Shown here: positions 9,264 to 17,566 of the stretch, one piece after another
Layout: each line of letters starts with the position of its first letter
How positions within the stretch are numbered: the first letter of the stretch is position 1
Source of the DNA: Roseomonas aerilata DSM 19363
GTDB taxonomy: Bacteria; Pseudomonadota; Alphaproteobacteria; Acetobacterales; Acetobacteraceae
Direction of reading: 5' to 3'
Length of the DNA stretch: 64,000 nt
NCBI RefSeq assembly: GCF_000711725.1
Contig: NZ_JONP01000019.1
Location: forward strand, 1 to 64,000
Position numbers and translations under genes: made by a program
Notes under the pieces: model-generated
Told to the model about the DNA's origin: nothing
What the model saw: the letters and a program-made list of their open reading frames with translations, nothing else
Databases searched by the model: none

Positions 9264-10015
9264 TTACCTGGGGCTAGATTGCCGAGCATCGTAACTAACG
9301 CCCGCATCACTACACGCGATAGGTCGAGATAGATCACATCCGGCAACCGAGGGAGAGCCGATTGATTTTGGCTTTCTTCTACGGATTTCCCATAGCCAGA
9401 CCAATCGCTCTTGTCAGGAACTAACCTGCGGTACTCGGTAGAAAATTATTGACCAACCTCTCATCAGAGGAGCGGAGCTATCGCCTATGGACCCGTTGCC
9501 TGCTCTACATTGCCACGCTCAGCCCAAGGATTAATCAGGCATTGCCCGCCCCAGAGAGCTTCGCCACCAGGGCACTCCCTTGCTCGGCGTCAACCTTGGG
9601 AGCCGCCCAATCTCATAAGCAGGGAGGTACACTTGGGCTTTGCCTCAGCCCACCAGCGGGCGCCTCCTCGAGGAAACAGGTGGTCAGCGTCAGGACGGGG
9701 GCTGAGGTCCTAAAGCCGCAGGGGCTGCCCGGGACCGGGTGTCGGAGACGGCGAAGGAGAGCGACCCGCCCCCATCAGCACGGATCCCGGCCACCACTTG
9801 CAGTTCCGAGAGCTCTGGATTGCCCAGCACTCGTTCCAGGCTCCAAAGGCCCCAGGGGGTCGGGGCAGGCATCCGCAGGGCGCCGAACCAATCGCCGAAG
9901 TTGTGGGTGAGGTAGGGCTGGACTCAGCGCAGGAGCTTGACCAGTCCCAGGCTTCTAGCATCCCGCGCCGCGAGGTAGCCGGTGTCGTGCGCGAAGGCGG
10001 CCGGTTCCCCCTCGG
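9264..10015. other. Gene-poor stretch with a possible decayed minus-strand gene
   Basis: On the minus strand, coding-like sequence runs from the IS5 left end (GEPAAFAHDTGYLAARDARS) to a TGA. It then resumes with FGDWFGALRMP and GLWSLERVLGNPELSELQVV down to about 9690. No start, no recognisable family. It may be the remains of a gene interrupted by the IS5 insertion. Nothing else is supportable here. Confidence 0.3.
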
Positions 10016-11520
10016 TAGTCGGGCGTGAACAACCTCCAGGATACTGATCCGCTTGGGAGAGTTGTTGGATTGGGCGCTCTGGAATTGCAGGGTTGGGTTG
10101 GAACGGTGCGGTAATCCTGCGATTCTGGCGGGCATGAAGCATCGTCCCCGCCCTCCGGAACAGGCCGACCTGCTGCGGCCACGCCTGGTCGACATGATCG
10201 ATGGACGGCACGGGTTGGTCCGGCTGGCGGCACTGATCGATTGGGGCTGGTTCGAGCGGGAATGTGCTGGGTTCTTCCCCGCTGGTGAGGGGCGGCCCGC
10301 CACCGATCCGCGCCTAGTCGCCGGTCTGATGGTCCTGCAGCACGCCTACGGCCTTTCCGACGAGGCGGTGCTCGCCCGCTGGGTAGAGAACCCGTACTTC
10401 CAGCACTTCACCGGCGAGACCGTCTTCCAGCACCGCCCGCCCCTTCATCCGTCCTCGCTCAGCCGTTGGCGCGGCCGCATCGGCGAGGAGGGGGTGGAGT
10501 GGCTGCTCACCAAGACCATCGAGGCAGGCCGGGCCTCGGGTGCCTTGACGCCGCGCGCCTTCTCCGAGATCGCGGTGGACACGACGGTGATGGAGAAGGC
10601 CATCGCGCATCCGAACGACAGCAGGCTGTACGAGAGGGCGCGCCGCTCCCTGGTGGCGTTGGCCAGCAAAGCCGGGATCACCTTACGACAGAACTACAAC
10701 CGCAAGGCTCCACGCCTGGCAGCGCAGGCAGGGCGGCACGCCCATGCCCGGCAGTTCCGGCGCATGCGCAAGGTGCTGCGCACGCTCAAAGGCTACACCG
10801 GGCGTGTGCTGCGTGACATTGGCCGCAAGCTCGGCGCCGTACCCGAAGGAAGGCTGCGGACGCGGATCGAGCAACGCATGGCGCTCGTCACCCGCCTGCT
10901 ACGGCAGACACCCAAGAGCGCGGGCAAGATCTACGCCCTGCATGAGCCGGAGGTGGACTGCATCTCCAAGGGCAAGGCGCGGGTGCGCTACGAGTTCGGA
11001 ACCAAGGTCAGCATCGCCACCACGCTCACCGGGGGCTTTGTCGTCGGCATGCGCTCTCTGCCCGGCAACCCCTATGACGGGCACACCCTTCCCGAGGCCC
11101 TCCAGCAGGTGGAGACCCTCACCGGATCCTGCCCAAGCCTTGCCGTGGTCGATCGCGGCTACCGCGGCCATGGTGCCCACGGCACGACGGTGCTCGTCAG
11201 CGGTACACGGCGCGGCCTTACCCCACGCCTGCGCAAGCTCCTGCGGCGACGCAGCGCCATCGAGCCCGAGATCGGCCACATGAAGACCGACGGTCGCCTT
11301 GCCCGATGCGCGCTCAAGGGCACGATCGGTGACGCCGTCTACGCCGTCCTCTGCGGCTGCGGTCACAACATCCGCAAGATCCTCGCCTACCTGAGAGCCC
11401 TTTTGCTCACCCTCCTCACCAGCCTCATCCACGCCATCGCCCAGCCGGACCATCTCCCAGCTCCGGACCATCTCCCGGCTACAGCCCACGCGGCCTGACC
11501 GGGTTATTCAAGGCCGACTA
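10016..11520 (+). mobile_element. IS5-family insertion sequence
   Basis: Imperfect terminal inverted repeats of 19 bases: TAGTCGGGCGTGAACAACC at 10016-10034 and, inverted, TAGTCGGCCTTGAATAACC at 11502-11520. By eye 16 of 19 positions agree. One transposase gene fills the interior. A target duplication was not clear; a shared TA at each end is possible but too short to be convincing. Confidence 0.75.
10134..11498 (+). CDS. IS5-family transposase
   Basis: Full-length IS5-group DDE transposase of 454 residues from ATG 10134 (a longer in-frame start at 10053 is less likely). Landmarks: N-terminal dimerisation/HTH region with ADPRLVAGLMVLQHAYGLSDE-like sequence; first Asp in EIAVDTTVMEKA; second Asp in LAVVDRGYRG; Glu in RRRSAIEPEIGHMKTD, which is the Y-(2)-R-(3)-E-(6)-K signature region. 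The interior has the usual basic Arg-rich linker. No frameshift, so it may be active. The last 30 residues are hydrophobic and include a short internal duplication (PDHLPAPDHLPA). Confidence 0.9.
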   Translation: MKHRPRPPEQADLLRPRLVDMIDGRHGLVRLAALIDWGWFERECAGFFPAGEGRPATDPRLVAGLMVLQHAYGLSDEAVLARWVENPYFQHFTGETVFQHRPPLHPSSLSRWRGRIGEEGVEWLLTKTIEAGRASGALTPRAFSEIAVDTTVMEKAIAHPNDSRLYERARRSLVALASKAGITLRQNYNRKAPRLAAQAGRHAHARQFRRMRKVLRTLKGYTGRVLRDIGRKLGAVPEGRLRTRIEQRMALVTRLLRQTPKSAGKIYALHEPEVDCISKGKARVRYEFGTKVSIATTLTGGFVVGMRSLPGNPYDGHTLPEALQQVETLTGSCPSLAVVDRGYRGHGAHGTTVLVSGTRRGLTPRLRKLLRRRSAIEPEIGHMKTDGRLARCALKGTIGDAVYAVLCGCGHNIRKILAYLRALLLTLLTSLIHAIAQPDHLPAPDHLPATAHAA

Positions 11521-11762
11521 GCAAGGACCGGATGGCGCATCCAGTTGGTTCTCAATCGGCCCGGCGATGTCTCGTAGTCAACACGGCGCCTCCCTGGTGG
11601 CTTCCATACTCCACGACCGCGTCCTTCCCGAGACAGATGGTGAAGTCCAATTTCCGCAAAGCAGACATACTTCTACTATTCGTCCGCCGTTCCTGACGCG
11701 TTATTGTTAAGGACTGATGCCTTGAGTAACTATGCGCCACGCTTGCGGAACTCCAGACTGAA

Positions 11763-12749
11763 CTAACGCCTACTCTCCCTCAACTTTGCAAGCACATCTT
11801 TGTCCTGCGTCAGATACTGCGCGACCTCCAATGCATTCGACATTCCAGGTACCTTGCCTGGTTCCTGAGGCACTATTCCGATTCCGACTACCTTTCCAAA
11901 AGACGCAGCCATATTTAGTCGCTCAAAGCGCCAATTTACCACACCATCAATATTCAGCCAATCAGGACGCGCCTGCGCAAATATTGCAAGATCAACAAAA
12001 AAATTTCCACCAGCTAATCCAGCCTTCGAGCCACTAGACTCTTCAACATAGGCTTTCGTAAAAGCGAAGTTCGCCTGAAGCTCAGGAACTACATCAAACG
12101 ACTTCCTGATAGTGCTCGCTTCCCTAATAGCCTCTTCACTCCCGATCTCGCCGTTTCTAAACCTTGTAAGAACAGACTCAAGGTGGCTAGCTCGCTGTTT
12201 GTCTACCTGGACATGCCTCCGAAGCCGAAAGCCTGCCGCGAGCACTAGTCGTGGTCCGGGAAATCCGCGTTCCTGTTCGTGCAATTTTAGATCCTGAAAC
12301 AGTCGCCAGGCACGAATCAGGAAATCGAATGTAACTGAGCTGCTCCTGTAAGAGAGATCGCGATAGACAGCAGCCCCATCGTTCATAACCAATGTCCGAA
12401 AATTGCGATCACTGTGTTTCGCAACGATGGCGTGAAATTCTTCAAGGCGCTCTACGGCTCGCGTCGCTTTTGGATGTAGTGGATTGAAATTGGACGCGGC
12501 AATCAAGTCTCCATAACCGAGAAGGTCAATCCAGCACGTAACCGCAACTTGATACGGAAATTTGGTCCTCATGCCAACAGCAGGTTCTTGCCGCACTGTT
12601 TTGGCTTTTGTCGATCTTCTACTTTTCGGCAACCGGTTAGTCACGCCCGCACCCTCCTCTGTTGTCGTGCGCAAATCAGCCCAGCGGAACGATTCTGTTC
12701 GCGTTTGTAGCAAGACGGGCACTGCACTGAGGCCAATTTTGCCTTCCAT
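11763..12749 (-). CDS. Class III nucleotidyl-cyclase-like protein, candidate defence signal generator
   Basis: 328 residues from ATG 12749; an ATG at 12572 would remove 59 basic, disordered residues. The core shows the order expected of class III cyclases: a strand with the first metal Asp (CWIDLLGYGD), a long helix, the hairpin with the second Asp (LVMNDGAAVYRD, compare GDg..a.F), a later strand PRLVLAAGFRLR (compare lr.GI..G), and GLAGGNFFVDLAIF (compare G.aVN.A). No membrane segment or GGDEF motif. Single-domain cyclases of this kind make cCMP or cUMP in Pycsar phage defence; that role here is inference. It lies 39 bases downstream of the PIN-like gene, same strand, likely one operon. AT-richer than the host. 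Confidence 0.45.
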   Translation of the reverse strand: MEGKIGLSAVPVLLQTRTESFRWADLRTTTEEGAGVTNRLPKSRRSTKAKTVRQEPAVGMRTKFPYQVAVTCWIDLLGYGDLIAASNFNPLHPKATRAVERLEEFHAIVAKHSDRNFRTLVMNDGAAVYRDLSYRSSSVTFDFLIRAWRLFQDLKLHEQERGFPGPRLVLAAGFRLRRHVQVDKQRASHLESVLTRFRNGEIGSEEAIREASTIRKSFDVVPELQANFAFTKAYVEESSGSKAGLAGGNFFVDLAIFAQARPDWLNIDGVVNWRFERLNMAASFGKVVGIGIVPQEPGKVPGMSNALEVAQYLTQDKDVLAKLRESRR

Positions 12750-12788
12750 AAAACTTCAGCAACGCTGATCTGGCCAGAGCTTGTGAGT

Positions 12789-13991
12789 TTAGTTAATAGC
12801 TGGCGCAGAAAATCCAGGGACAATCCATTCTTCCCAAATTCTGTCCAACTCAACTCTTTCTTGTGCGTCACAATATTCATTCGCAAGTGCGAACAAATTT
12901 CTGAGTCGCTGGCATTTCTCCTCCCTGGTAGGCGGCCCACGATGGGGCTTGCCCAGTGCTGCTACCAATTCATCCATCTCAGTCCGCCCCCCCTCTGGCA
13001 GCTCGCTGCTCAAGTAAGAACAAGAAACCACCTCGGGGCGAGAAACCAAAGGCATCAATCTGAAAACAAAGCGATGTAGTATTTTGTCTTGTGTAACCAC
13101 CACTGGCTCCCCCAACCATTCTGCGCCGAGAGCATTAAATAGTGAGGCTGAAAGCCAGAGAGAAAGATCTCCGGCCCTGTTCTGCAGGTACCTTGCAGTA
13201 ATGTATGGCGCTTCTTTTTTCTTTTTTATTTGATAATCAAAAAAAGCCCTGACGTAAGAATACGCGTTCGTTTTGTCTCCAACAAGCTTGAGGTGCTGAT
13301 TATTCTTTAAGAAAAGAGATACTGCTGCCAACAACAAACAACATGAAAATCTCGGGATGTCTGCGTCCCTGATTCTTGTGAGCTGCCGCAGAGTGTGGTC
13401 ATTCCCCTCTCTGCTGTCCAACAACTTCTTGGTTAATGCTATGTAGGCAAATTGCAGGGCTCCATTGTACCTTAGCGCCTCGCTATTCCTTTGCAGCCAT
13501 TGAGCCCGGTCCAGAGCGAAATCTTTGGGAAAATAGAATCCCTCTCGCACAAAACCTGAGACGTATTCCGATATTTTCGCGGCGGGATCGGAACGGAATG
13601 CCTCGTTTGAAAGCCACTGCTCTACCAGAGCCATGTTAATGTTTAAGTTATAAGGCCGCCGCAGTAATGGTTTGAGCTCTGATAGAGTTTTCGGTCTCAG
13701 GAGCACGTTGCTATCGATAAGGAGTTCCAAAAGAGGCTCCGCTGTAGCTTGATCGACGAAGGGCCAGATTACTGCAGTGGCCGCACCTCCGCTGCCCTCA
13801 GCAACTAGTAAACGCTTAATATAAGGGACCAACTGTCCGGTCGTACTGGGTTGGTACATATGTGCTCCGAGTTTAAAAGTTTCGTACCAAAGTCGGTTCG
13901 CAAGTGGCTCAAGAAAAATCGAGTCCGTTTCCGCATCGTGATCGAGTGTTGGGGTAGGTACGCGTGGCTCCCACGTTCGACGGAGACGCAC
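12789..13991 (-). CDS. PIN-like protein, candidate effector of the cyclase-like operon
   Basis: 400 residues from GTG 13991 (an ATG at 13859 is possible). Family not recognised with certainty. LLELLIDSNVLLRPKTLSEL looks like the first strand of a PIN nuclease (DsNVLL), and DLSLWLSASLFNALGAEWLG followed by EPVVVTQDKI looks like its last acidic strand-helix unit (D..la.A...g..vvT.D). About 240 mostly helical residues separate them, a large insertion for a PIN domain. It contains Lys-rich KKKK and several Trp/Phe helices but no clear membrane segment. PIN domains cut RNA using clustered acidic residues. Gene pairing with the cyclase-like gene suggests a signal-effector unit, but no cyclic-nucleotide-binding domain is evident. 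Confidence 0.45.
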   Translation of the reverse strand: MRLRRTWEPRVPTPTLDHDAETDSIFLEPLANRLWYETFKLGAHMYQPSTTGQLVPYIKRLLVAEGSGGAATAVIWPFVDQATAEPLLELLIDSNVLLRPKTLSELKPLLRRPYNLNINMALVEQWLSNEAFRSDPAAKISEYVSGFVREGFYFPKDFALDRAQWLQRNSEALRYNGALQFAYIALTKKLLDSREGNDHTLRQLTRIRDADIPRFSCCLLLAAVSLFLKNNQHLKLVGDKTNAYSYVRAFFDYQIKKKKEAPYITARYLQNRAGDLSLWLSASLFNALGAEWLGEPVVVTQDKILHRFVFRLMPLVSRPEVVSCSYLSSELPEGGRTEMDELVAALGKPHRGPPTREEKCQRLRNLFALANEYCDAQERVELDRIWEEWIVPGFSAPAIN

Positions 13992-14244
13992 CGATGCTCA
14001 CCAGCCCCGCTGTCCTTGCCCTCTTCGCCACGTCCCGCCGGGACGCCCGACGCGCCCGCACTGGCGCAGCCCTGGCTGGCGGTCCGCGCACCGCCCGTCG
14101 CCCACCTCTCCCCGGACGGCCGCCTGATGGTCTGGCGAACACTTTAAGGACGCTGCCGCCCGAGGACACCTGAACGCCGGTTGAGGGGGTGTGTTCAGGA
14201 ACGGGAGCGGCTTTCCCGCAGTGCTGCGTCGGGGAACTGCGGCG

Positions 14245-14658
14245 TCAGAACTCATGGAACGGCACGTTGCGATCCCCACCGTCCTTCTGGTTCAACCCGT
14301 CCATCATCGTCTGCGCCTTCGAGCCGAGGCGCGCCCAGCTGACGCCGACACCCATGATGAGTTCGGGCGCGATCCTCCCGCGCACCTGCACCTCCGCGTC
14401 CACGCGGGTCGACTGGTGGAGGCCGAGGCCAACCGCTCCTCGGTAGGACTCTCCTTTGAAGGTCGCATTGGGTGCCACGTCCTCGAACATGGTCCGGAAG
14501 CGCCAGGAGCCGCCGCTGACTTTCCTGCAGGTGCTCAGGTCGGCGTGCGACGCGTTGCGGTAGCAGAAGCGGCAGTTGTGGGTCCACAGGATGCTGGGCT
14601 CGAAGAAGAGGATCTCCCAGGTGGAACGCGGGGCCAGTTCGCGCTTGCGCTTGAGCAT
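14245..14658 (-). CDS. Hypothetical protein
   Basis: 137 residues from ATG 14658, without a strong ribosome-binding site. The frame has host-like codon use. It contains three or four cysteines (THNCRFCYRN, STCRK) and a glycine-rich strand pattern ESYRGAVGLGLHQ and RVDAEVQVRGRIAPELIMGV, suggestive of a beta-rich fold. A TGA lies a short way upstream in frame, so the N-terminus could be truncated. No family recognised and no operon partner. It may be a fragment of a larger gene in this decayed region. Confidence 0.4.
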   Translation of the reverse strand: MLKRKRELAPRSTWEILFFEPSILWTHNCRFCYRNASHADLSTCRKVSGGSWRFRTMFEDVAPNATFKGESYRGAVGLGLHQSTRVDAEVQVRGRIAPELIMGVGVSWARLGSKAQTMMDGLNQKDGGDRNVPFHEF

Positions 14659-14833
14659 GACCCAGGCGGGTCGGAGATGGAGAGCGGGGTGGCACCGAGC
14701 TCATCGTCCAGCCGCTAGGAATCGGTGTAGGTGTATTCGATGCCTTCTGCGTCTAGCTCTGCCCGCGGTAAAAGGCCGTGCTCGACGATCCTAGAGAGGT
14801 TTACGAACGGCGTGAAGTGTACGAGTCACGGGC

Positions 14834-14866
14834 TGCCTCGTGCCTCGTGCCTCGTGCCTCGTGCCT
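14834..14866. repeat. 7-base tandem repeat
   Basis: Four consecutive copies of TGCCTCG plus a partial fifth, followed by related GCGCCTCGCGCCTG. This is a slippage-prone microsatellite lying outside any supported gene. Confidence 0.8.
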
Positions 14867-15038
14867 GCGCCTCGCGCCTGATGTCGTGCCTGTAACTCAT
14901 GCTCGGACGTTGTAGGTTCTGGGACGTTTGCGAGCCAGCGAAAGGCGGCGTGATGTCTCGGCTCCAGGCCCCGCAGCACTACGAGTGTAGCACAACCAAC
15001 GAGGGGACCGTGCGCGCGGCTGGCGGCCTATAGCCTCT

Positions 15039-15670
15039 CTAGTCCGGGAAGGGAGCCTCGGCTTCCCGATTCCACCATTGGTGGTGGTAGCCTCGGAACC
15101 CCTGGACGTCGTCCGGAATGGTGCAGGCGACCGCCCTGCCGTGGCGACAGATCATCAGCCGGTGTCGATCCGCATGAGGCGGGTCTCCGTCGCCCATCCG
15201 TGCAGCCTGCTGTGGGCGACAACTTCCGTCACACCATCTAGCCCTTCAACGCTCCCGGGGCGATTAGGATCCCGGCTGTCCGACAGGCGTCGTCCAGCTC
15301 CACGAGCTGTCAAACTCGCCTCCAACCTGCCGCTCGAACCAGGGCTCTAGGCCGGTGCGCTGCATAGGCGCCTCGTAGGCCGCCATGATGTGCCGCACGA
15401 CGCGATGGCGAGGCGGTCGAACCAGTAGCGGATGAAACCCATTCTCCGGTTTTCGGCGACGTCCACATGGGAGAAGGGGCTAGTCTCGTTCGCGCAGGTC
15501 ACCGCGGCGGGGGCGAGCCGGTGCTGGGCCTATGTCGTGTCCAGCCAGGCGGGCCTGTCGCCGTCGAGCGAGATTGCGTCCTTGCCGAATACCTCCCAGA
15601 CCACCTTGTCTAGCCGCAGGCCGTCCAGGAAACAGTCTATATCCGCCGTGGCCGATTCGTGGACGCCCTA
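15039..15670 (-). pseudogene. Decayed minus-strand gene with stops and frameshifts
   Basis: Translating the reverse strand gives long stretches of natural-looking protein broken by lesions. It opens after a TAG (15668-15670) with ADIDCFLDGLRLDKVVWEVF, hits a TAG at 15530-15532, continues SHVDVAENRRMGFIRYW, then shifts frame to RHIMAAYEAPMQRTGLEPWF. A TAA follows at 15264-15266, and after another shift it ends CTIPDDVQGFRGYHHQWWNR and a terminal TAG at 15039. No single frame is open, so it would be missed by ORF calling. Family not recognised. Upstream (to about 15860) the same frame holds a lipoprotein-like segment ending in an Ala/Lys-rich tail. Confidence 0.5.
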
Positions 15671-15909
15671 AGCCGCCTTCGCCTCCTGCTTCGTGGCGGC
15701 CTCGGCCTTGGTGGCGTTCCGGGCGCGGGCGTCGCGTAGCCTCCCGACGCGTTCCGACAGAGACGTGTCACGTTCCTCCCTCGCGGGTCCCGGGCAGCCT
15801 GTCCCTATGAGGCCGACCGTCCAGGCAAGTGTCAGGCTGAAGGGGGTTGCGGAACTGCGGCGCCGGGCACAAGTTCATCATGAACTTTATTTAGGATGGA
15901 TTTTTCCTC

Positions 15910-16707
15910 ATGGCTCGGATTGCAGCGACCCCGACCCGCAAGAACCCGCCGAAGTTTCCCGCCAAGGCCGCGGAGACGGCCCGGAGGAAGCCCCCGATCA
16001 GCCTAGCTCCGAAGAACAAGGGCTCCACCAAGCCTCCCGCGAAGGCCCCGCCCGCTCCCGTCATCCGGGGCTGGGCGGAGTTCCGCGAGAACGGCGGTGA
16101 GCTCATCAAGCACGTCGCCCTGACCGGCAATGAGGTCGCGCTGAGCAGCAGCAAGACCGTGCCGCACGTCCGTCTGCGCCGGGCTGCCAACTGCCCCGAC
16201 GAGGTGGCGGCGCTCAGGAAGATGTGGGGCGAGACCGCGGAGGGCGAGCCGTCCTGCGAGCTCCTGTTCGCCAAGAGCAAGAAGCACCTACTCGAGGTCC
16301 GCTCCCTGGTCGTCACGGGCCGCCCGGTGTTGCTGCGCTCGGGCAAGGCGATCGTGCTCGCGGACCGGCATCCCGACTGCCCGCACTCCTTCGTGGACGC
16401 ATACCTGGCGCACGAGAAGGCTCACGGGGAGCAAGGCACGGCGCACAGGACCCTGGTCTGGGCCCGTCGCGCGGCCCGGCGCACGCGTGAAATCCAGTCG
16501 ATGAACGAGAACATTGAGGCCGCGGTACTGGGCGTGACCCGCGGCTTGGCCGGTGAGATCCGCGACTTCCTCAAGGAAGTGACCATGAACGCCGAGACAA
16601 AGGATAAGATGGAGCAGATGCTGAAGCGTCTGCAGGCCCAGGAAGGCGCTAAGGCCTACCTGGAGAAGCTGAAGCTGCGCACCGCGGCAGACTTGGAGCG
16701 CTACTGA
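15910..16707 (+). CDS. Hypothetical protein with basic Pro/Ala/Lys-rich N-terminus
   Basis: 265 residues from ATG 15910. The first 50 residues are Lys/Pro/Ala-rich and probably disordered, possibly nucleic-acid binding. Residues about 50-200 look globular (GWAEFRENGGELIKHVALTG, ELLFAKSKKHLLEVRSLVV). The C-terminal 60 residues are charged and helical (NAETKDKMEQMLKRLQAQEG), likely a coiled coil. A HEKAHGEQGTAH segment has clustered His and Glu but does not fit HExxH. No signal peptide or membrane helix. Host-like codon use supports a real gene. Function unknown; no operon partner. Confidence 0.6.
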   Translation: MARIAATPTRKNPPKFPAKAAETARRKPPISLAPKNKGSTKPPAKAPPAPVIRGWAEFRENGGELIKHVALTGNEVALSSSKTVPHVRLRRAANCPDEVAALRKMWGETAEGEPSCELLFAKSKKHLLEVRSLVVTGRPVLLRSGKAIVLADRHPDCPHSFVDAYLAHEKAHGEQGTAHRTLVWARRAARRTREIQSMNENIEAAVLGVTRGLAGEIRDFLKEVTMNAETKDKMEQMLKRLQAQEGAKAYLEKLKLRTAADLERY

Positions 16708-16745
16708 CGCAGGAGGCCGAGCTTGTACGTCGCGCTCTTGGCGTC

Positions 16746-17387
16746 CTAGAGGATCAGGTGCCGAAGAAGCGGAAGGGCGCCCGTCCCGTCATCCGGAAGG
16801 CGGAGGACCATAGCCGTCCACGATACGTCTGACCGCCCCTGGAGGTCGGGGGACGCCACGGTCCGGACGACCTGCATGCCGTGGTCCCGTGCCAGGGTTT
16901 CGACCTCGGCCAGGGTGACAGGGTATCCACCACGGCCGTCGTCGGGGCCGTGGCGGAGCGTCATTGCCAGTAGCCCGCCGGACCGCAGCAGGCTGACCAT
17001 CTTCCGGAACGCTCTCGGCCGGTCTGTCGGGGCGACGTGCTGCCAAACTGCGCTGAGCAAGACAACGTCGGCGGCGAGACCGGCGCGGGACGCCGTTGTC
17101 AGGCCCGGGAGGCTGTCTGTCAGCCACCTGATCCTGGGAGACGGGTGCCTCCGCTCGGCCTCAACGCGCATCCCCGATGACGGCTCGATGGCGATGACCT
17201 CGTATCCTGCCGCGGCGAAGGCTCCGGCGTCACGTCCGGTCCCTGCGCCGATGTCGATGACCACAGCCGGTGGACTGGGCAGGAGGTCAGCCAGCCAGTC
17301 CCGGGTGACCATCGGCGCGATTGCCTCATATGCGGACGCCAGCCGCGAAGCGTTTGCATCGTACCAAGAGATCACTGTCGGCTGCAC
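16746..17387 (-). CDS. Class I SAM-dependent methyltransferase
   Basis: 213 residues from GTG 17387. Motif I of the Rossmann SAM-binding fold is VVIDIGAGTGRDAGAFA, motif post-I is EVIAIEPSSGM (acidic residue binding the ribose), and motif II/III regions are DVVLLSAVWQHV and LRSGGLLAMTLRHG. This is a compact small-molecule-type methyltransferase (Methyltransf_11/25-like); the acceptor cannot be read from sequence. It is divergent from the hxs operon, with which it may share a regulatory region, but a functional link is only an inference. Confidence 0.85.
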   Translation of the reverse strand: MQPTVISWYDANASRLASAYEAIAPMVTRDWLADLLPSPPAVVIDIGAGTGRDAGAFAAAGYEVIAIEPSSGMRVEAERRHPSPRIRWLTDSLPGLTTASRAGLAADVVLLSAVWQHVAPTDRPRAFRKMVSLLRSGGLLAMTLRHGPDDGRGGYPVTLAEVETLARDHGMQVVRTVASPDLQGRSDVSWTAMVLRLPDDGTGALPLLRHLIL

Positions 17388-17566
17388 GCAGCGACCATAG
17401 CAGCCATCGGGTCGACAGGCTCAAGCAAGCCACCCCGGGCAGACTGCCCACTCTCGCTAAGATGACGATAGTTTAACCTTCGGTGCGGCTCCGCAAGGGA
17501 TTTTCAACTTCAGAACGATCGAACACAATCAGCGGTGGAAATGAATGGGGGGGGATCGGTCCTTCG

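Noticed and set aside
11552-11740. 62-codon minus-strand frame after IS5
   Set aside because: Short, Arg/Ser-rich, no ribosome-binding site, no homology recognised.
12641-12940. 99-codon frame with CPSC overlapping the operon junction
   Set aside because: It overlaps both the PIN-like and cyclase-like genes in another frame, and its cysteines have no matching second pair.
13994-14147. Possible gene fragment ending in AHLSPDGRLMVWRTL
   Set aside because: The last 30 codons look coding, but there is no start in that frame and no family likeness, so it is not listed as a feature.
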